Below, one piece after another: positions 43,975 to 56,860 of a stretch of DNA of 64,000 nucleotides. Position numbers and translations under genes: made by a program. The DNA lies in assembly GCA_024663395.1 (NCBI GenBank), contig JANFAH010000043.1:186001-250000 (forward strand), read 5' to 3'. Numbering within the stretch: position 1 is the first letter of the stretch; every line of letters starts with the position of its first letter. Below the pieces are notes generated by a model. That model saw only the letters and a program-made list of their open reading frames with translations, was not told the origin of the DNA and did not search any database. The DNA is from Pisolithus tinctorius (Eukaryota > Basidiomycota > Agaricomycetes > Boletales > Pisolithaceae).

Positions 43975-45025
43975 AGATACTCAGTCTTACATCGCCCTCT
44001 GCTGGCGCCCGTCCCGAATAGCAGCTCACGTGCTCAGCGCCAGTGTGATCCTCAGACTCGACCATAACATTCCGGCCAATCTAGCACTGTTCGCTTCAAC
44101 GAGAACGGTTTGTTACTTGGCGCGGCGTATGCGCGTCAAGATCCCGACCAAACATAATCGAGAAGACGTTCCCGCCGATAGGCGGTGCCAGGGTGACGTA
44201 TCCCCAGTTTTCAGATATATGAGCTACCCTTGCAAGTATTGACAAGGTACGGATCCAATGAGTTTGCAATGGGCAAGGTCTAGACCGAACCAATCGACAA
44301 CGATCGTTGGAAGGGCTCCGAACAGACCACCGTACGCGACTCCAAGAAATGCAGTTGCAATTCACAGCGTGCTAATGCTCGAAATTTCGATTGCAAGCGT
44401 TTGAGGCATTACGAAAAACGAGGATACAGTGCACAAGCAGACTGCCCCAGGGAGACGAAACTGGTTGCGCATCAAGTCTGAGATGAGGCCTGCGAGGCAT
44501 GTTAACTACGCAGTAGAAATGAGCGATAAGATAGTCTATCACCGATTAGTATTCAACCAGCGAAGTTGCCCTACGCTCAATGTCGGCACCTACACAGTTT
44601 GCCATTTAGAAGTTTCTGCTTCGTCGTAGTCTGGGTTTGACTCGGCGAAGAGAGTCAGGGAGATTCGAACCAAGTGATATTGCTAATGTCTGTTTTTTTC
44701 AATCAATGGAAGGAAATAAACCAGTGGAACTTCTGCAAGAGACCTGTTTCCGCTCACTTCGCCACCGGTCAGTCAGTAAACAAGGAGACAAGACTCAGAC
44801 GTATTGAAAGCGACATGATGGTACAGAAAGCAGTCTTCCCACGAATATCCGGCTTCGAGCGATTCTGGGCACTCCCCACCTCCGACTCGGAGGGCGATTC
44901 ACATCCAGGCCCCAGCACCTAAGAGAGGCGCATGACCTGTCTCGTTCTGCTACACTCACAATGTCGATATCTGGGCTAGCAATGAATGCCACTACTTCTC
45001 CGCTTGTTCCCAGGAAGTGCTGCAA
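43975..45025 (-). pseudogene. MCH1-like MFS transporter, copy A, 5'-truncated
   Basis: Minus-strand fragments correspond to the second half of the transporter seen at 50.9 and 53.6 kb: SGEVVAFIASPDIDIVSVAE (near 44,990), the exon antisense to 44,429-44,629, then ARVAHISENWGYVTLAPPIG and GNVFSIMFGRDLDAHTPRQ (44,110-44,240). The region for the first six membrane spans is missing, and the P450 3' end lies 63 bp upstream. It is a decayed, truncated paralogue in inverse orientation to copies B and C. Confidence 0.75.
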
Positions 45026-45087
45026 TACGTATGTTCACAGTCTGGCTTTCCATAACTAATATCTAGTCATTATCCTACAACATGCGT

Positions 45088-47441
45088 CTAATTTTCCATT
45101 GGCTTTGAATCCAATGGATGCAGAAGGAGTCGCCCCACCGGGGGGACGCTTGTCACATTTAGGGGATCTACCACAGTGTATTCACCGCCCTCAAGTTCCG
45201 GCACCGAGATTGCTAGCAAGGTAAGTACGATCATCTTGATCTCTGTGGTATAAAGGTTAACTCGAGTAGGTCAGACCTCGGATACTTGCATACCAGTAAC
45301 TGCTAGGATGCGACCAGGACACGCCCATTTTCCGAAACCGAAAGGCAAGTATCCTGGATCTACCGTCGACGAGGCCGGCCCCTCCAGCCATCTGGTCGGG
45401 TCAAACTCAGGCAGCCTTCTCACCGTACAGCCTGCGACTGCGATGCGTGAGAGTAGTCATCGGGTAAACGAAGTTTCCTATATATCGATGCATTAAACGA
45501 CACTGTCGAGCAAGTCAATAGACAGACACGATGCATCACCGAACCTTTTGGAATGGTGCGACCTGCCAGAGAAACGTCACGGGTCGTTTCACGGACTATA
45601 CTCAAGGTGTCCCCTTTGGTTCTAAGGACTTCGCGGATGAAAGAATCAAGGACTGTCGATCGTCGCAAGGCATCGTATGTCAACTTGTGGACACCGCCAC
45701 TTGTCTATACCATCCGCGATCGCCGATAACTCCTCTTGTACGGAAGCTAAGTACTCCTTTCGAATGGACAATTCGAATACCACCCAGACTGCGACGGCAG
45801 CTGTTTGGTGTACAGATGCGAAAATAAAACTGGCCAATTTCTGCGTCAGTTTCCGGGGATCCGAAACGCTGCTTGGTAATTCAACGTACGCGAGTAGCCA
45901 GGGTAGATACCCACATTGCAGAAAGAATGGAGACGCGACCCTGGGACTCCGTGTACATTCTGGCGATGTAGTGGACGAGGGGCTCCTGCGAAAGTAGCTT
46001 AGGGCGTTCGCAAAAGTCAGCTGAGTCCTGCTTACATCATGTCTTTCCTCTTCGTCGATGTACTCTGATACACGTGAGTTTAAAGGCCGGTATTTGCGTC
46101 CGCAAATTTCTCTCCATATAACTGGCACGATGACGCGACAATATTGGAATATAATGACTTTCACCACCAGTCTCGCCCTAGGTGCCTCTTATTTTGCTTT
46201 GTACGGTGGATAAGGCGACGCAATACGCACCACGTTATAACCTTCCATGTCTTCGGGAACGTCCGTGCGAAAGGCGACAGATTTTGGTAGATACCGGTCA
46301 TGGTTGCGATGGCATGTGCTGTCTCCTCTGTGACTTGCAGGGAACGATCGCTGACGTATTTCTTTCGGTGGTGACCATGTCCATTCGTGAGTGATAAACT
46401 TAGGCATATTGACTGATTTACATACCTCACCCACGGCGGTGATTAACATTGCCTCCGCGATGCAACGGTGCACGTGTGCGAACAGGTCGACACCGTTCCC
46501 TGATAGCTGGGAGTTTTTTACGATTCTATGAGCTTGACGTTTGAAGGTGGGAAATACTAAGAAAATTATAGGGACAAGTCAAAGGCAGTGGCGATCACCG
46601 TGGAATCCTAGATCCTTACTCTGGATCCACTATCTTTTCCATCCTTGGGATGATACCACCAGCGACCATCATGTGTACGTTCCTTGGAAAATTTGCCTTT
46701 GCTCAAGGGTATTATAAACCCCAGGTTTAGGACCTAAGAGAGGGTGTGGATCGTCCGCAATGTCAGGGAAAAGGTCGCAGTGATGTGTTTACCCTAGCTG
46801 TCCCACGTTCGAAACTGAAATCTTGGTCATTCGATAGCACCTCCTTGGCACATTCCTCGTCGACGATATACTCGAGCTAATCAAGAAGTTTGAGACCGGT
46901 GCCCATAGAGGGATAAGAACCGACAAACCCTTCCTTTCCTCCACACTCCAATCACGGGTCCATGATTCTTCAAGGCCGATTCATAGGCCTTCTGGGGGGA
47001 TGAAAATATTTCGCTGGCCTTATCATATTTTGGTAACTGAACACCAAAGTCGCGATCGATAAGCTCCGCAACCTACTGGAATGTCTATAATTGGGGGGAG
47101 CGGGTACGCTGGACTATGACTCGAGGGCTGTGGAGCGGTATAATTTAGGGCTACTTGTAGTGTTTGGCGGCCAGTTCCTCAACTCACCTTAGGTTGTCTG
47201 CATCGCCGAGCAATCATGAAGAAACAGAAACCAGCACCGGCAAGCATTAAGACCCCTGATGTAACCTCTTGCACACTCCAGTAACTGCAGGAGATGTGAC
47301 ATAGAAGGTACGTCCTAGCACTGTTTCGAATACGGTTAACATGGGGCTGATGAACACCTGATACTTTTCTCGAGACTTGATGGCAATCGAAGGCTTATAG
47401 CTGGTGGGAGGCGTGGAGCTTCTTATATTCACCAGGAACAT
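45088..47441 (-). pseudogene. Cytochrome P450, frameshifted
   Basis: Key P450 features on the minus strand: KNHGPVIGVWRKGR and YIVDEECAKEVLSNDQDFSF (near 46,830-46,960), HRCIAEAMLITAVGE, an I-helix like region ASFIFASVHQTAAVAVWVVF (near 45,800), the ExxR motif in IREVLRTKGDTLSIVRE (near 45,630) and the heme-binding loop LPFGFGKWACPGRILAV with its Cys codon at 45,319-45,321. The C-terminus ends HPLDSKPMEN at 45,088. A membrane anchor GVLMLAGAGFCFFMIARR lies near 47,200. The N-terminal limit is uncertain. Multiple introns and frame changes; the gene may be functional if the indels are sequencing errors. Confidence 0.72.
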
Positions 47442-47820
47442 CGTCTATTCTTTTGACTGACTCAGTTTTACACGACTGGCTGCAAGGAACCAATTCTTGT
47501 TCTCTCCACAGCAGACAGCCAACGGTAAGGTGGCACGTTCCTTCACCCCTCAGGCTCCGGGTACTCGGTGCGTTGATGATTACTTATATGTATACCTCTC
47601 AACCCGTTGTTATGCGCCCCGGGCGCGTGGTCAGTAAATTCAAATATCGTATCACACGGTCTGATGTTCCATCAGGCAGCGCCGTATTATGCCGAGAATC
47701 ATCCAGATTCTGAAAGGAAGTAAGCAATGAAATAGGTGCATAGATCTGTGACCAACAAATGCCTTAAGTAGCATATACGTACGTACAAATATGTGTATCC
47801 GACAATTTCAAACAGGTCTT

Positions 47821-49105
47821 TCAAGGAATATAATGCAAGTGTTTACACACGCGCAGGGTAACAAGGGAATATCTAGGGAGCGGACGTTTGACTCTCACGC
47901 GAGGCTGTTGCAGTGATTCAAGCCCCGAAAGTACCCTGTCCAAAGACATGTCTGTCCCCCTCCACCAACCAGAGGCTTTGCTTTGCATAACCATCATTCT
48001 CATCTGATCCAGGTAGGAACCTAATGGAAACGCCCTTCCTTTGCCTGGCTTACTGCACCCCTGACAGGGCTCTGCACCCATAGTTCGCTGGGTATCACGG
48101 ACCCATTCTGACCCAGAAAACCAGATGGTAGCACACAACACACCAATGACAGCTGACGTAGTTGTTTGCTAGCAGAAACCATGGTTCCCGTTGCGAAAGA
48201 AGTGACTTGTGATGATACAAACGATTTGTGCGAGGTTAAGAAAGAGGGGGAAGACGAAGTTAGCGACAGAAGTAAGAACTATTTGCCGGATCCGCCCTCC
48301 GGTGCGACCAATTTATGTGATTAATGATAAGAAAACGCTGCATTGATACGTGTAGAGAAATACCCACAATATTTTATCTTGGAGGTTCTAGCATGGAGGT
48401 TGTATAAAAAGACGCTGGACGGAATATCTAGATAACACCTTCGTGTCAGAGATTCTTACTGTGCGAGAATGTAGGATGATCTCACACATTGTCCTAACAT
48501 CTGCATCGTCCATTCCGCCGTTATGTATGGATTCCGATACCACGTAGCCTGTGCATGTTGTTCCAGCGATAGTAGTACTTTCGTAGACTGAGCGAATTCG
48601 CGAAGATACGAGGACTATTTGGTGCCAGTTAGAGATAGAGTTGAGTACAACTTTTTGCACTTGCCAAGACAATGAGACGACCACACTTAATACAAAGTGG
48701 GAATATGAATATCTTGAAGAGAGTGGATCCAGGGGTCACATTGACGGGGTATAGGGCAAGGAAACGAGTGAGCAATATCGAATCATAAAATACAGGAGGG
48801 AAAATCGCAAAGGAGATCGTTGCGATGTAAATCCCTTCTGCCGTAGGTCTGAATGGGTCGAGGATGGCTTTACCGCTCGTGATACCGTTTAGAATGCTCA
48901 GAACCACAGCAATCGAGATGGCTATGACATTCAGGTAAAATACGGGGCGCCTGCGTGACTCGGGGGTCGAGAAGACGAACAAAACAACCAGCAAAGTGAC
49001 CAAACACGCAGATAACGCAGTCACTCCGACGATAAAATTGAATGGAGGGCGAATAGCGTCGATGAAGGTCGAGATGACCAGCTGGGAGCTGACAGTCTGT
49101 GACAT
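47821..49105 (-). CDS. Seven-transmembrane GPCR-like fungal protein, frameshifted
   Basis: Start MSQTVSSQLVISTFIDAIRP at 49,105. The first 158 residues hold four membrane spans (FNFIVGVTALSACLVTLLVV, FYLNVIAISIAVVLSIL, FAIFPPVFYDSILLTRFLAL, LFKIFIFPLCIKCGRLIVL). After a frame change come NPYITAEWTMQMLGQ (near 48,510), TSVANFVFPLFLNLAQIVCI (TM6, near 48,250) and VIGVLCATIWFSGSEWVRDT (TM7, near 48,120). This arrangement is typical of a large Agaricomycete family of 7TM proteins of unknown ligand; receptor function is inferred, not shown. It is not a recognisable STE3 pheromone receptor. Confidence 0.65.
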
Positions 49106-50933
49106 ATGGATCGACTGTTATAACGGGGTTAGCGAACGATTCCAAGGGAGAATTGTTCATGTCCCTATGTACTTGCTGCACATCTGGAGATGCCTAGTTT
49201 GCACACTACTGCACTGGTTGCCTTGTAGAAATCGCATTCGATTAACGGACGACCACGGATATGAGATCATCAAGCCATGCAGGCCAAACCAGGCCATTCG
49301 AGCCAGTGGTACGTTAACGGTTCCGACTGTTATTGGAGAGCTGATCATCAGACAATCACCTGCGAATTGAACATCTAGTTGTACTGAGAGTGGTTGAGAC
49401 CGTTGCATGCAGAATTCTGAGTCGCAAGGACAGAAGGAGCACGTACACGTAGGTAGATGCCAGACTAAATTAACTGACGAGTTGCAAGCCATTTCTCAAT
49501 GAGGGAGATTTCTGAGGAAAGACGTTACTTACCATTGAATGGTAACCGGTCCCCATTGGCCAGCCACGTACTTTGAACCCCATTAATCTACTCTCCACAT
49601 TGTACAGCTGGTTTAGATGATGAGATCATGTTCCGCATTCGTCCACTACCATATCCTCACTCACGCTATCTTGTTCCTCGAACAAGTACTAAAAAATCAC
49701 TCTCTAACAGAGCTGCAAGCATCAAAAGGAGATGAAAAAGTGTATCACTGATCAATAGTCCGCGATCTCGGGCGAAGCCTGACTCACCCCATCAGTACTG
49801 CACGTGGTCCCGCAACCAGATGTTTTGGGACGGTCGCGGCTGACATGCGCTGACACTCGGTTGTTGCGTTTTGGTGCTCGGGAGATTCCAAAGCCGACCA
49901 AGTTGAAGACCACAGCGTCTGGAATCCGAGACTATACTGCGCGTAGTCAAGTATTTAGTAGACCGCGAATATCGGTTTGCGATGTTGTTGTGTACCGGCG
50001 GCCCAGGCCTCAAGGCCTCGTATGTAAGCCACCTTGTTTTTTGTTCCGGAATATATGAGATGAAATGCATCCTAATTGGAGCAGCTCGTAATATTGTAAC
50101 TCGGAAGCATCGCTCTCGAGTGCCTTGCTTGCTATAACCTTGTGCCGAGTTCCCTCCAGGTCCAAGAATACCGCATGGAGGCTGTCATGCGGAAGCAAAA
50201 TGCGAAATGCAAGGACACGAACATAGATTCGGTCGCATTTACTGGGATATCAAGAGCACTCAGGACTACTGTATGTACATACCATGTGTATTACCCTGTT
50301 GTCTTCTCTCGGAGGGTGGCTCGCATCCGGGCCGGGGCTGCTTCACACACAAAGAGACGTTTCTGTTGTCCGAGGACTCCAGCACGCACGAAAGTAACTG
50401 TCCTCCGTTGTCGACATGCTTCTCCGACCCAGCCGCTATCGCGTCCAAAGGAAATGCCGGCTTTAGGATGGAAGCTGATAGACAAGAGATATGCAATGAA
50501 TGGTTCTCTTCCACAGGAATCGGCACGTCTGCGGAGTCTAACCAGACTCCCTGCCCCACCCGACCCACCCGACGAGTATGGCAAAAAATTGCAACATGGC
50601 ATGCGTTGATGCAATGGACCAGATGTTTAGTGACCTAGTATCTGGAATAGCGTCAAGCAGAGGAAGCTATCGACATGCCGACGGCGTGGTGGGATGGCCG
50701 TAAACTCATATTGAACCACAGGCGCATTACTTGCAGAGTAGTTTCGCTTAGTGCAGCACAGGTGCCGTAACTACATAATAATGCATATGTAAGAGACGCC
50801 CGCAACGTAGTTTTTTTTTTGGAGTGTTCACCCGCAAGATTCGCGCGTCAGATCCATTCATACCTGGATCCGCTCTACCTTCTCTTGTTGTTCGACCTCT
50901 CGCCACAATCTTTGGCCCTTCGGGCTTGTCCAG
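49106..50933. other. Gene-free interval
   Basis: I see no supported gene in this 1.8 kb. Several ORFs of 90-155 codons occur on both strands near 50,140-50,640 but lack domain-like sequence, intron structure or a family resemblance. Confidence 0.5.
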
Positions 50934-53022
50934 ATGGCGACTCCGACCGAGGTCAAACACAATGTGCCCTGCTCTCTTCAGCGCCAGACGGATTATTACA
51001 TTGCTGAGTTCCATTGTCGTTGCGCTCAGCTCTGGCACGAACTATGTTTGGATTTTGCGGTGATTATAGTCAGTCTAATCCTAATACTCTTTCGATAGAT
51101 CTTTTCCGGTGGGTAGACGATAGAGCTTGGAAGGTCTCTGGATGTTCTGAAAGTCGGTCATGCTTAGCCTATGCGCCGCAGCTAGGTGCTCGTCTCCACA
51201 TTTCGCATACTCAGCTTAATATCGTTGGGCTTGCCGGAAATGGTGTGTTCCATCTCTTCTCTGAAGCCAAGCTTATGTTTTGTCCTAGCTGGTGTTTCTA
51301 TCTCCGGGCCTATCTGGGGCCGTATCGTAGACTTTAGAGGTGCCCAGATCCCGCTCACTGGAGCTTTCGTCTTCTCCCTTGCCGGATATGCAGGGATGAA
51401 ACGTATGTATGATGAGGGCACTGACTCTGGAACATCTGTCTCTCCAGGCACACTTTCTCTTGTTAGTGATATGTAGCCTTCTGACTGGTTTCGGGTGCCC
51501 ACGCTGGCGTGACTGCGGCTGTCAACACTACCGCCAAGAGCTTCCCAGAATCTGCGGTATGTCGTGCCTTCTATCTTCTTATCCGTGATTGTCGTGAAAC
51601 ATGTCTCATGACAAATCTCTAAAGCGCGCCACAACCACTGGTCTGGTACTGTCTGGTTTTGGTCTCTCAGCATTCTTCTTTTCGACTATTGCAGCATATT
51701 TTGTTCCCTGGAGATACATCGGCTTTCCTGCTTCTTCTCTCCCTTGCCACCTCCATACCCATGCTCGTTGCATTATTCGTTATGCGGCCCGTACCTCTTC
51801 CTCAGACCCATGCGGGTCTGAAGGATGATAGGAAACGGAGATTATGAACTAATATCCACTACAGAAGTTGTACCATTTATTGCTGATCCCAATGTCGATG
51901 CTGTGGGTGTCGGCAGGAGACAGTTACTGTGTCTCTCATCGGATATCCAGTCCTGAGGATGGATTATCCTCTGCTTTGGAGACGGACCGCATCCACAGTC
52001 ACTTAAGGCCAGATAACTTACCAGACGTCCTACGGGAAGTTGCTATGGAGGACTCCAGACTTTTACCTCCTCTGCATGATCTTGTTGCTTTGTAAGTCTG
52101 GCGGAACTGCCTTATTGTATCATGTCTGACCAGACTGCCAAGTGGGCGGAACAGGGGTTATGTGTCAGTTCAGATGCACTGGTGTACTTGCTTGACTTTG
52201 ACCGGTGTGCAGATATCAATAACGTGGGCTTAATCTCCCTGGCCCTCTTTCGCCAAGTCAAACCCGAACTATGAAGAAGAGGAAGCGTCCAAACTGCAAG
52301 CGGCGCAGGTATCGACATTGAGCGTTGGCAACTTCGCTGGTCGAATACTAATCGGTGATTACGTATCTTATCGGTCAGCTCTGCGTAACTAACGTACTTG
52401 GCAGGCCTCATCTCAGACTTTGCACGCACTAAGTTTCATCTCCCTCGTGCCTATTCATTGTGCATTGTTTCCTCGCTTTTCATCATCTCTCAGGCATTCG
52501 CAATCGGAATTTCGAGCGTTGGTACGCTGTGGATGGCCACTGCCATCCTGGGATTTGCGTACGGCAGCCTCTTCGGAGGCCTTCCTGCAATCGCAATCGA
52601 TTGGTTTGGTCTAGGTGAGTGCACATTCAGGTCTTCCCCCGCCCGTCATGTACACGGGAGTCGATCACATGGCTAAATATGAAATGCACATATCGAATAG
52701 GTCATTTATCTGAAAACTTGGGATATCTTTCCCTCGCGCCACTTGTCGGCGGGAATGTCTTCTCAATCATATTTGGTCGGAACCTCGATGCGCATACGCC
52801 ACGCGAGAATACGAACACGACCTATCGGTGTAACCCGTGCTATGAGTACGGCTGACCGAGCAGTATACCGGGACGTTTTGGCAGAGCGCCGATGCTTTAC
52901 CGGTCGGGATTGTTATGTCTCGAGCTTGAAAGGTTACGCTTGTGGCCTGCATGGTCGCGCTTGCTCTGAGTACGTTGGCTGCCCGGCGGGATAAATACCG
53001 GCAGAAGACGAGGAAAGGGTGA
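50934..53022 (+). pseudogene. MCH1-like MFS transporter, copy B
   Basis: Members of this family are MFS (monocarboxylate-transporter/Nodulin-like) membrane proteins; yeast Mch1 is vacuolar and of unknown substrate. Start at 50,934 (MATPTEVKHN). Segments: RRIITLLSSIVVALSSGTNY, YAPQLGARLHISHTQLNIVG, ISGPIWGRIVDFRGAQIPLT, GAFVFSLAGYAGMKRMYDEG, ATTTGLVLSGFGLSAFFFST, VPFIADPNVDAVGVG, LISDFARTKFHLPRAYSLCI and HLSENLGYLSLAPLVGGNVF. It ends RRDKYRQKTRKG at 53,022. Many short introns and several one-base shifts. It is a tandem paralogue of copy C. Confidence 0.78.
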
Positions 53023-53089
53023 GCGGATGAGCATGGCAAGGAATGTGACGATCTATTCGGGTGGACGGGTTTGGTTTGTGAGTACACAT

Positions 53090-53250
53090 TCCTCGATGTA
53101 ACCCTTGCTATGAACGTCGCTGATGCAGTTGTAATGTAGGACGTTTTGTTAGAGGGTTAATGCTTGCGTGGTCGGCAGTGTTACTTGTCGAGCCCGGAGG
53201 TCACACATGGGCTGCCTTGTGGGATTAGTGAGCACCGGTGTCACGAGGGG
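53090..53250 (+). pseudogene. Relic of an MCH1-like terminal exon
   Basis: This stretch (tgtaacccttgctatgaacg onward, with gacgttttgttagagggtta and cggcagtgttacttgtcgag) aligns by eye with the last exon of copy B (52,829-52,990) and copy C (55,558-55,690). It is a leftover of tandem duplication between copies B and C, without the rest of the gene. Confidence 0.6.
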
Positions 53251-53619
53251 AGAGTAGATTTGAGTGTGGTAGCGCTGTGTGGCCATCTAACATGTGCTCT
53301 TTGGAAGTGGGACAAGCTTGGTCTCCCTCCAACGGGTAATTTGTTGGCTACATGTGATCACAGCCATTCATGTAAATTGCCATGAGCTTCTTAGGCACAT
53401 ACTACGGATCAACTACACTGCATATCAAAAGCGTTCATTTGACCTAGCGCAGTACTATTTTTACCACTACAAACTATCGCGCCCATACAGGCGACCGCAG
53501 CTCGGATTGTCTTCGGGACCCTCCCGTGTCAATTTGTATATCAGATCAGTAGCCTTCGTCTTGCCTACTCACCCCGCTCGTCTATTCCCCACAATACTTG
53601 GCCTCTCGGACTTGTGCAG

Positions 53620-55764
53620 ATGGCGTCTCAGATTGACGCCAGACATAATGCTCCGGGTCTTTTCGGTGCCCGTCGGATTATAACCTTGCTGGGATCTATC
53701 CTTGTTGCACTCGGTTCTGGAACAAACTATGTGTGTTTTCTTGAGGTCGTTGTGGTCGGTCCATCTTCTAATACTCTTTTCACAGATCTTCTCGGGTGGG
53801 TATATGATGTTGGCTTCCATGTCATCGGATGTCCTGAACCATGGCAATGACTAGCCTATGCACCGCAGCTAGGTGCTCGCCTCCACATTACGCATACTCA
53901 ATTGAATGTCGTCGGGCTCGCGGGCAACGGTGTGTCTCGCAACTCCCTAGAGGATTGTTTTTGGTCAAGCTTATCTCTTGTCCTAGCCGGCGTTTATGCA
54001 TCCGGACCCATCTGGGGACGCATCGTGGATTCCAAGGGCCCCCGCATTCCACTCATTGGAGCTTTCATGTGTTTCCTCGTCGGATACACAGGGATGAAGA
54101 GTATGTACGACGCCGGTACAGGTTCCGGGACATCCATATCTGCCGCACACTTTGCCTTGCTCGTTGTGTGTGGGCTCCTCACTGGGTTTGGCGCAAACGC
54201 TGGCCTTGCAGGCCGCCGTTAATACTACTGCCAAGAGTTTTCCTGAATCAGCGGTATGTCATGCCTTTGGCCTCATTTTACCTCCCATGGTTTACGATAT
54301 TTGACACTTCCGTGGCGGAATGTGTTTCTCTACAGCGTGCTACAACGACTGCCCTAGTTGTCTCTGGTTTTGGGCTCTCAGGCGTTCTTTTTTTCGACTA
54401 TGGCACATGTTTTCTTCCCTGGAGACACGTCGGCATTCTTGCTTCTTCTCGCCCTCGCTACCTCCATGTCCTGCAGTAGTTGGATTGTTTATTGTGCGCC
54501 CTGTACCTCCTCCTCCGATTCCCCCGGAGCCGAGGGATGGCGAAAATGGAGATTATGAGCAAATCCCAAGCGGGGAGGTAGTTCCATTCATCGCTGATCC
54601 AAATATCGATGCTGTGGGTGTAGCGGAAGAAGGCAGTCGCGCGCCTCTTTTGGGTGCTCGGACCTGAGGGCGGATCATCCTCCACCCCGAGGTTGGGCCG
54701 TAGCCGAAGTTGTTCGAGGTCAGATACTTCGCCAGACATACACGGGAAGATGCTTTGGAGGACCCGTAGACTTTTACCTCGTCTCTTTTATCATGGCTCT
54801 TTGTAAGTTTAGCAAAACTTGTCTTGTTTTGTGTCTGATCAGTCACGTAGTGAGCGGGACGGGCATTATGTGTACGTTTGTAATCAATTGATTTTCGTTT
54901 TTGTCTTTAACGTTCGATGTAGACATTAACAACGTAGGCTCAATCTCCCTGGCCCTCTTCGCCAAGTCAGCCTTGAACTATGACGAAGTGGAAGCTTCCA
55001 AATGGCAAGCTGCACAGGTAGTCGACGTTGAGCATAGGTAACTTCATTGGTCGAATACTGAGTGGTAACAGACATCTCATTTTTCATTCTTCGAGTGTGC
55101 GCGAACTAATGCACCTTCCAGGCCTCATCACAGATTTCATACGCAATCACCTTCACCTCCCTCGTGCATACAGCTTGTGCATTGTATCTTCGCTTTTCAT
55201 CATGTCTCAGGCACTCGCAATTGGAATTTCTAGTGTTAGCACGCTGTGGATTGCAACTGCCACGCTAGGTGTTGCGTATGGAGGCCTCTTCGGAGCCCTT
55301 CCAGCAATCATTATCGATTGGTTTGGTCTAGGTAAGTGTATATATTAAACCTCCCCTCTATTTGCATTAGAATCGCTTACATGGCCGATCATGAATACAT
55401 CGGATGCGCTTACTTGGCAACACGCCTTTGAGTAGCTCATCTATCTGAAAACTGGGGGTATGTCACGCTTGCACCGCTCGTTGGTGGCAACATCTTCTCG
55501 ATCATGTTTGGTCGGAACCTCGACTGCGCATACGCCTCGTGAGGGGAATACGACTCACAATGTAACGCGTGTCATCGGCGAGGCGATCTCATCGGAGCGG
55601 CAGTGCATGGCTGGGTCGGGAATGCTATGTTTCAAGTCTGAGGGTCACACTGGTGGCGTGTATGGTTGCACTGGGGCTGAAGTACGTGGGCTGCTGCCCG
55701 GGACGAGCGCCGGCAAAGGGCGGCAAAGAAAGGGAGGGCAAATGAGCGTGACAGGCACATTTGA
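53620..55764 (+). CDS. MCH1-like MFS transporter, copy C
   Basis: The best-preserved copy. Start MASQIDARHNAPGLFGARRI at 53,620, then LGSILVALGSGTNYV, YAPQLGARLHITHTQLNVVG, YASGPIWGRIVDSKGPRIPL, GAFMCFLVGYTGMKSMYDAG, ALLVVCGLLTGFGANAGL, SGFGLSGVLFFDYG, a cytoplasmic Pro/acidic loop (VRPVPPPPIPPEPRDGENGD), SGEVVPFIADPNIDAVGVAE, INNVGSISLALFAKSALNYD, FIGRILS, RAYSLCIVSSLFIMSQALAI and ENWGYVTLAPLVGGNIFSIM, ending in a basic tail at 55,764. About 12 spans expected. At least three one-base shifts (for example in GCAGGCCGCC near 54,215). Substrate is unknown. Confidence 0.78.
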
Positions 55765-56190
55765 TGATGGATAGTAGATGCCCGGCTTGAATTTTCCGCG
55801 ATTTATTCTTCCCCCCCTGTAGTCTGATAACTTAAGTATTCACGCGACAGAGCACTTTCCTTATCAACTGATCTATGCAGGTTTTTGCGGAGGGCCAAAG
55901 GTACTGTCCTGTACACAAGTTGGTACATTATCGAAGTGTGTATTTTCCATACATAGTCTGATATTGTCAGATAGCTAGAGGCTGATTGGCTGTCAGTGTC
56001 CACTTTGTCTGAGCAAATGTGTACAAGCAGACAAGTCAGATGTCTAAACTCTGCCAAAATCTAGTGTACACCAATGGATGCTTCCCCCAAGATTTGGTTT
56101 TTTATATAATTAACACACCGTTGAAACTGTATCATTAGGGGCTGTGCCCTAATAGGATACTTACTGATGTGATACCTTGGTATCACATGC
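55765..56190. other. Intergenic spacer
   Basis: No gene is seen. CpG content falls sharply from about 56,050 onward, marking the border from host genes to decayed transposons. Confidence 0.5.
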
Positions 56191-56199
56191 CTTGCTCAT

Positions 56200-56860
56200 A
56201 TATACTGTGACTCAAAAAACTATCTGGATGTTTGCCACTTTTTCAAAGATTGGCTTGTAACTCAGTCTATATTAATCCATAAATCATGAGGAAATAGGGG
56301 TAGATAGCTGGAAGTCATGTGACTATGTGTGCCAAATTTGGTTATGATCATGTGACTTGGGGCTGCACAATCAAATCCACAACACCACCTACACATCTGG
56401 ACAGTTTTTTGGCAGGTGTTCATAACACTGGACATGGCCATGGCTGTGCTGAGGTTCAACATATTGAATATAACCTTGTTGTGCTTATATATGAATCAGG
56501 TCCATCTGCTGTGCATTATGCCCCCCATTCCTCATGAGGCCCATCCCTTCAGACACTCATCTGACTGTGCTGTCTATGCTTCAGGATGGCCACTCATCTT
56601 GTCATATTGCTTCCAAACTCTGTATTGGTCATTCTACTGTCTCAGAAATTTGTTCTAACATCAGGAAGCTGAAAAAATGGTTTAAACCTGTTTAAACCCA
56701 TCACTGACTGGTTGTGACCACAATTCTGTCATTCCCTGTTTCTCTGATGAAGGCACTCTTACCCCTTCCCACCAATGCTGGAGGTCATCCCTCTAAGCTG
56801 ACCCCCCATGATCAGCAGCACCTTGTGAAGAACTTTGGGGGGTGGCAGAGGGAAACCTAG
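56200..56860 (+). mobile_element. Tc1/mariner transposon remnant
   Basis: The sequence from about 56,205 (tactgtgactcaaaaaacta) resembles a Tc1-like terminal repeat next to TA. Between about 56,560 and 56,640 a plus-strand frame reads LTVLSMLQDGHSSCHIASKL and CIGHSTVSEIC, the helix-turn-helix of a Tc1-like transposase, and GGHPSKLTPHDQQHLVKNF follows near 56,780. The DDE catalytic domain is absent. The copy is CpG-depleted and frameshifted. Confidence 0.55.

Noticed and set aside
47821..49105. STE3 mating pheromone receptor
   Set aside because: The spans and loop motifs (NPYITAEWTMQ, VANFVFPLFLNLAQI) fit the large uncharacterised Agaricomycete 7TM family, not STE3, and no pheromone precursor gene is seen nearby.
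50142..50638. Overlapping ORFs on both strands in the 49.1-50.9 kb gap
   Set aside because: No recognisable motif, no intron signals and no similarity to the neighbouring families; likely chance ORFs in GC-balanced DNA.
52112..52429. Minus-strand ORF MRAKSEMRPAKYVSY.. and its twin at 44,429-44,629 as a conserved small gene
   Set aside because: Both are antisense to the same exon of the MCH1-like transporter copies; their similarity reflects the paralogy.
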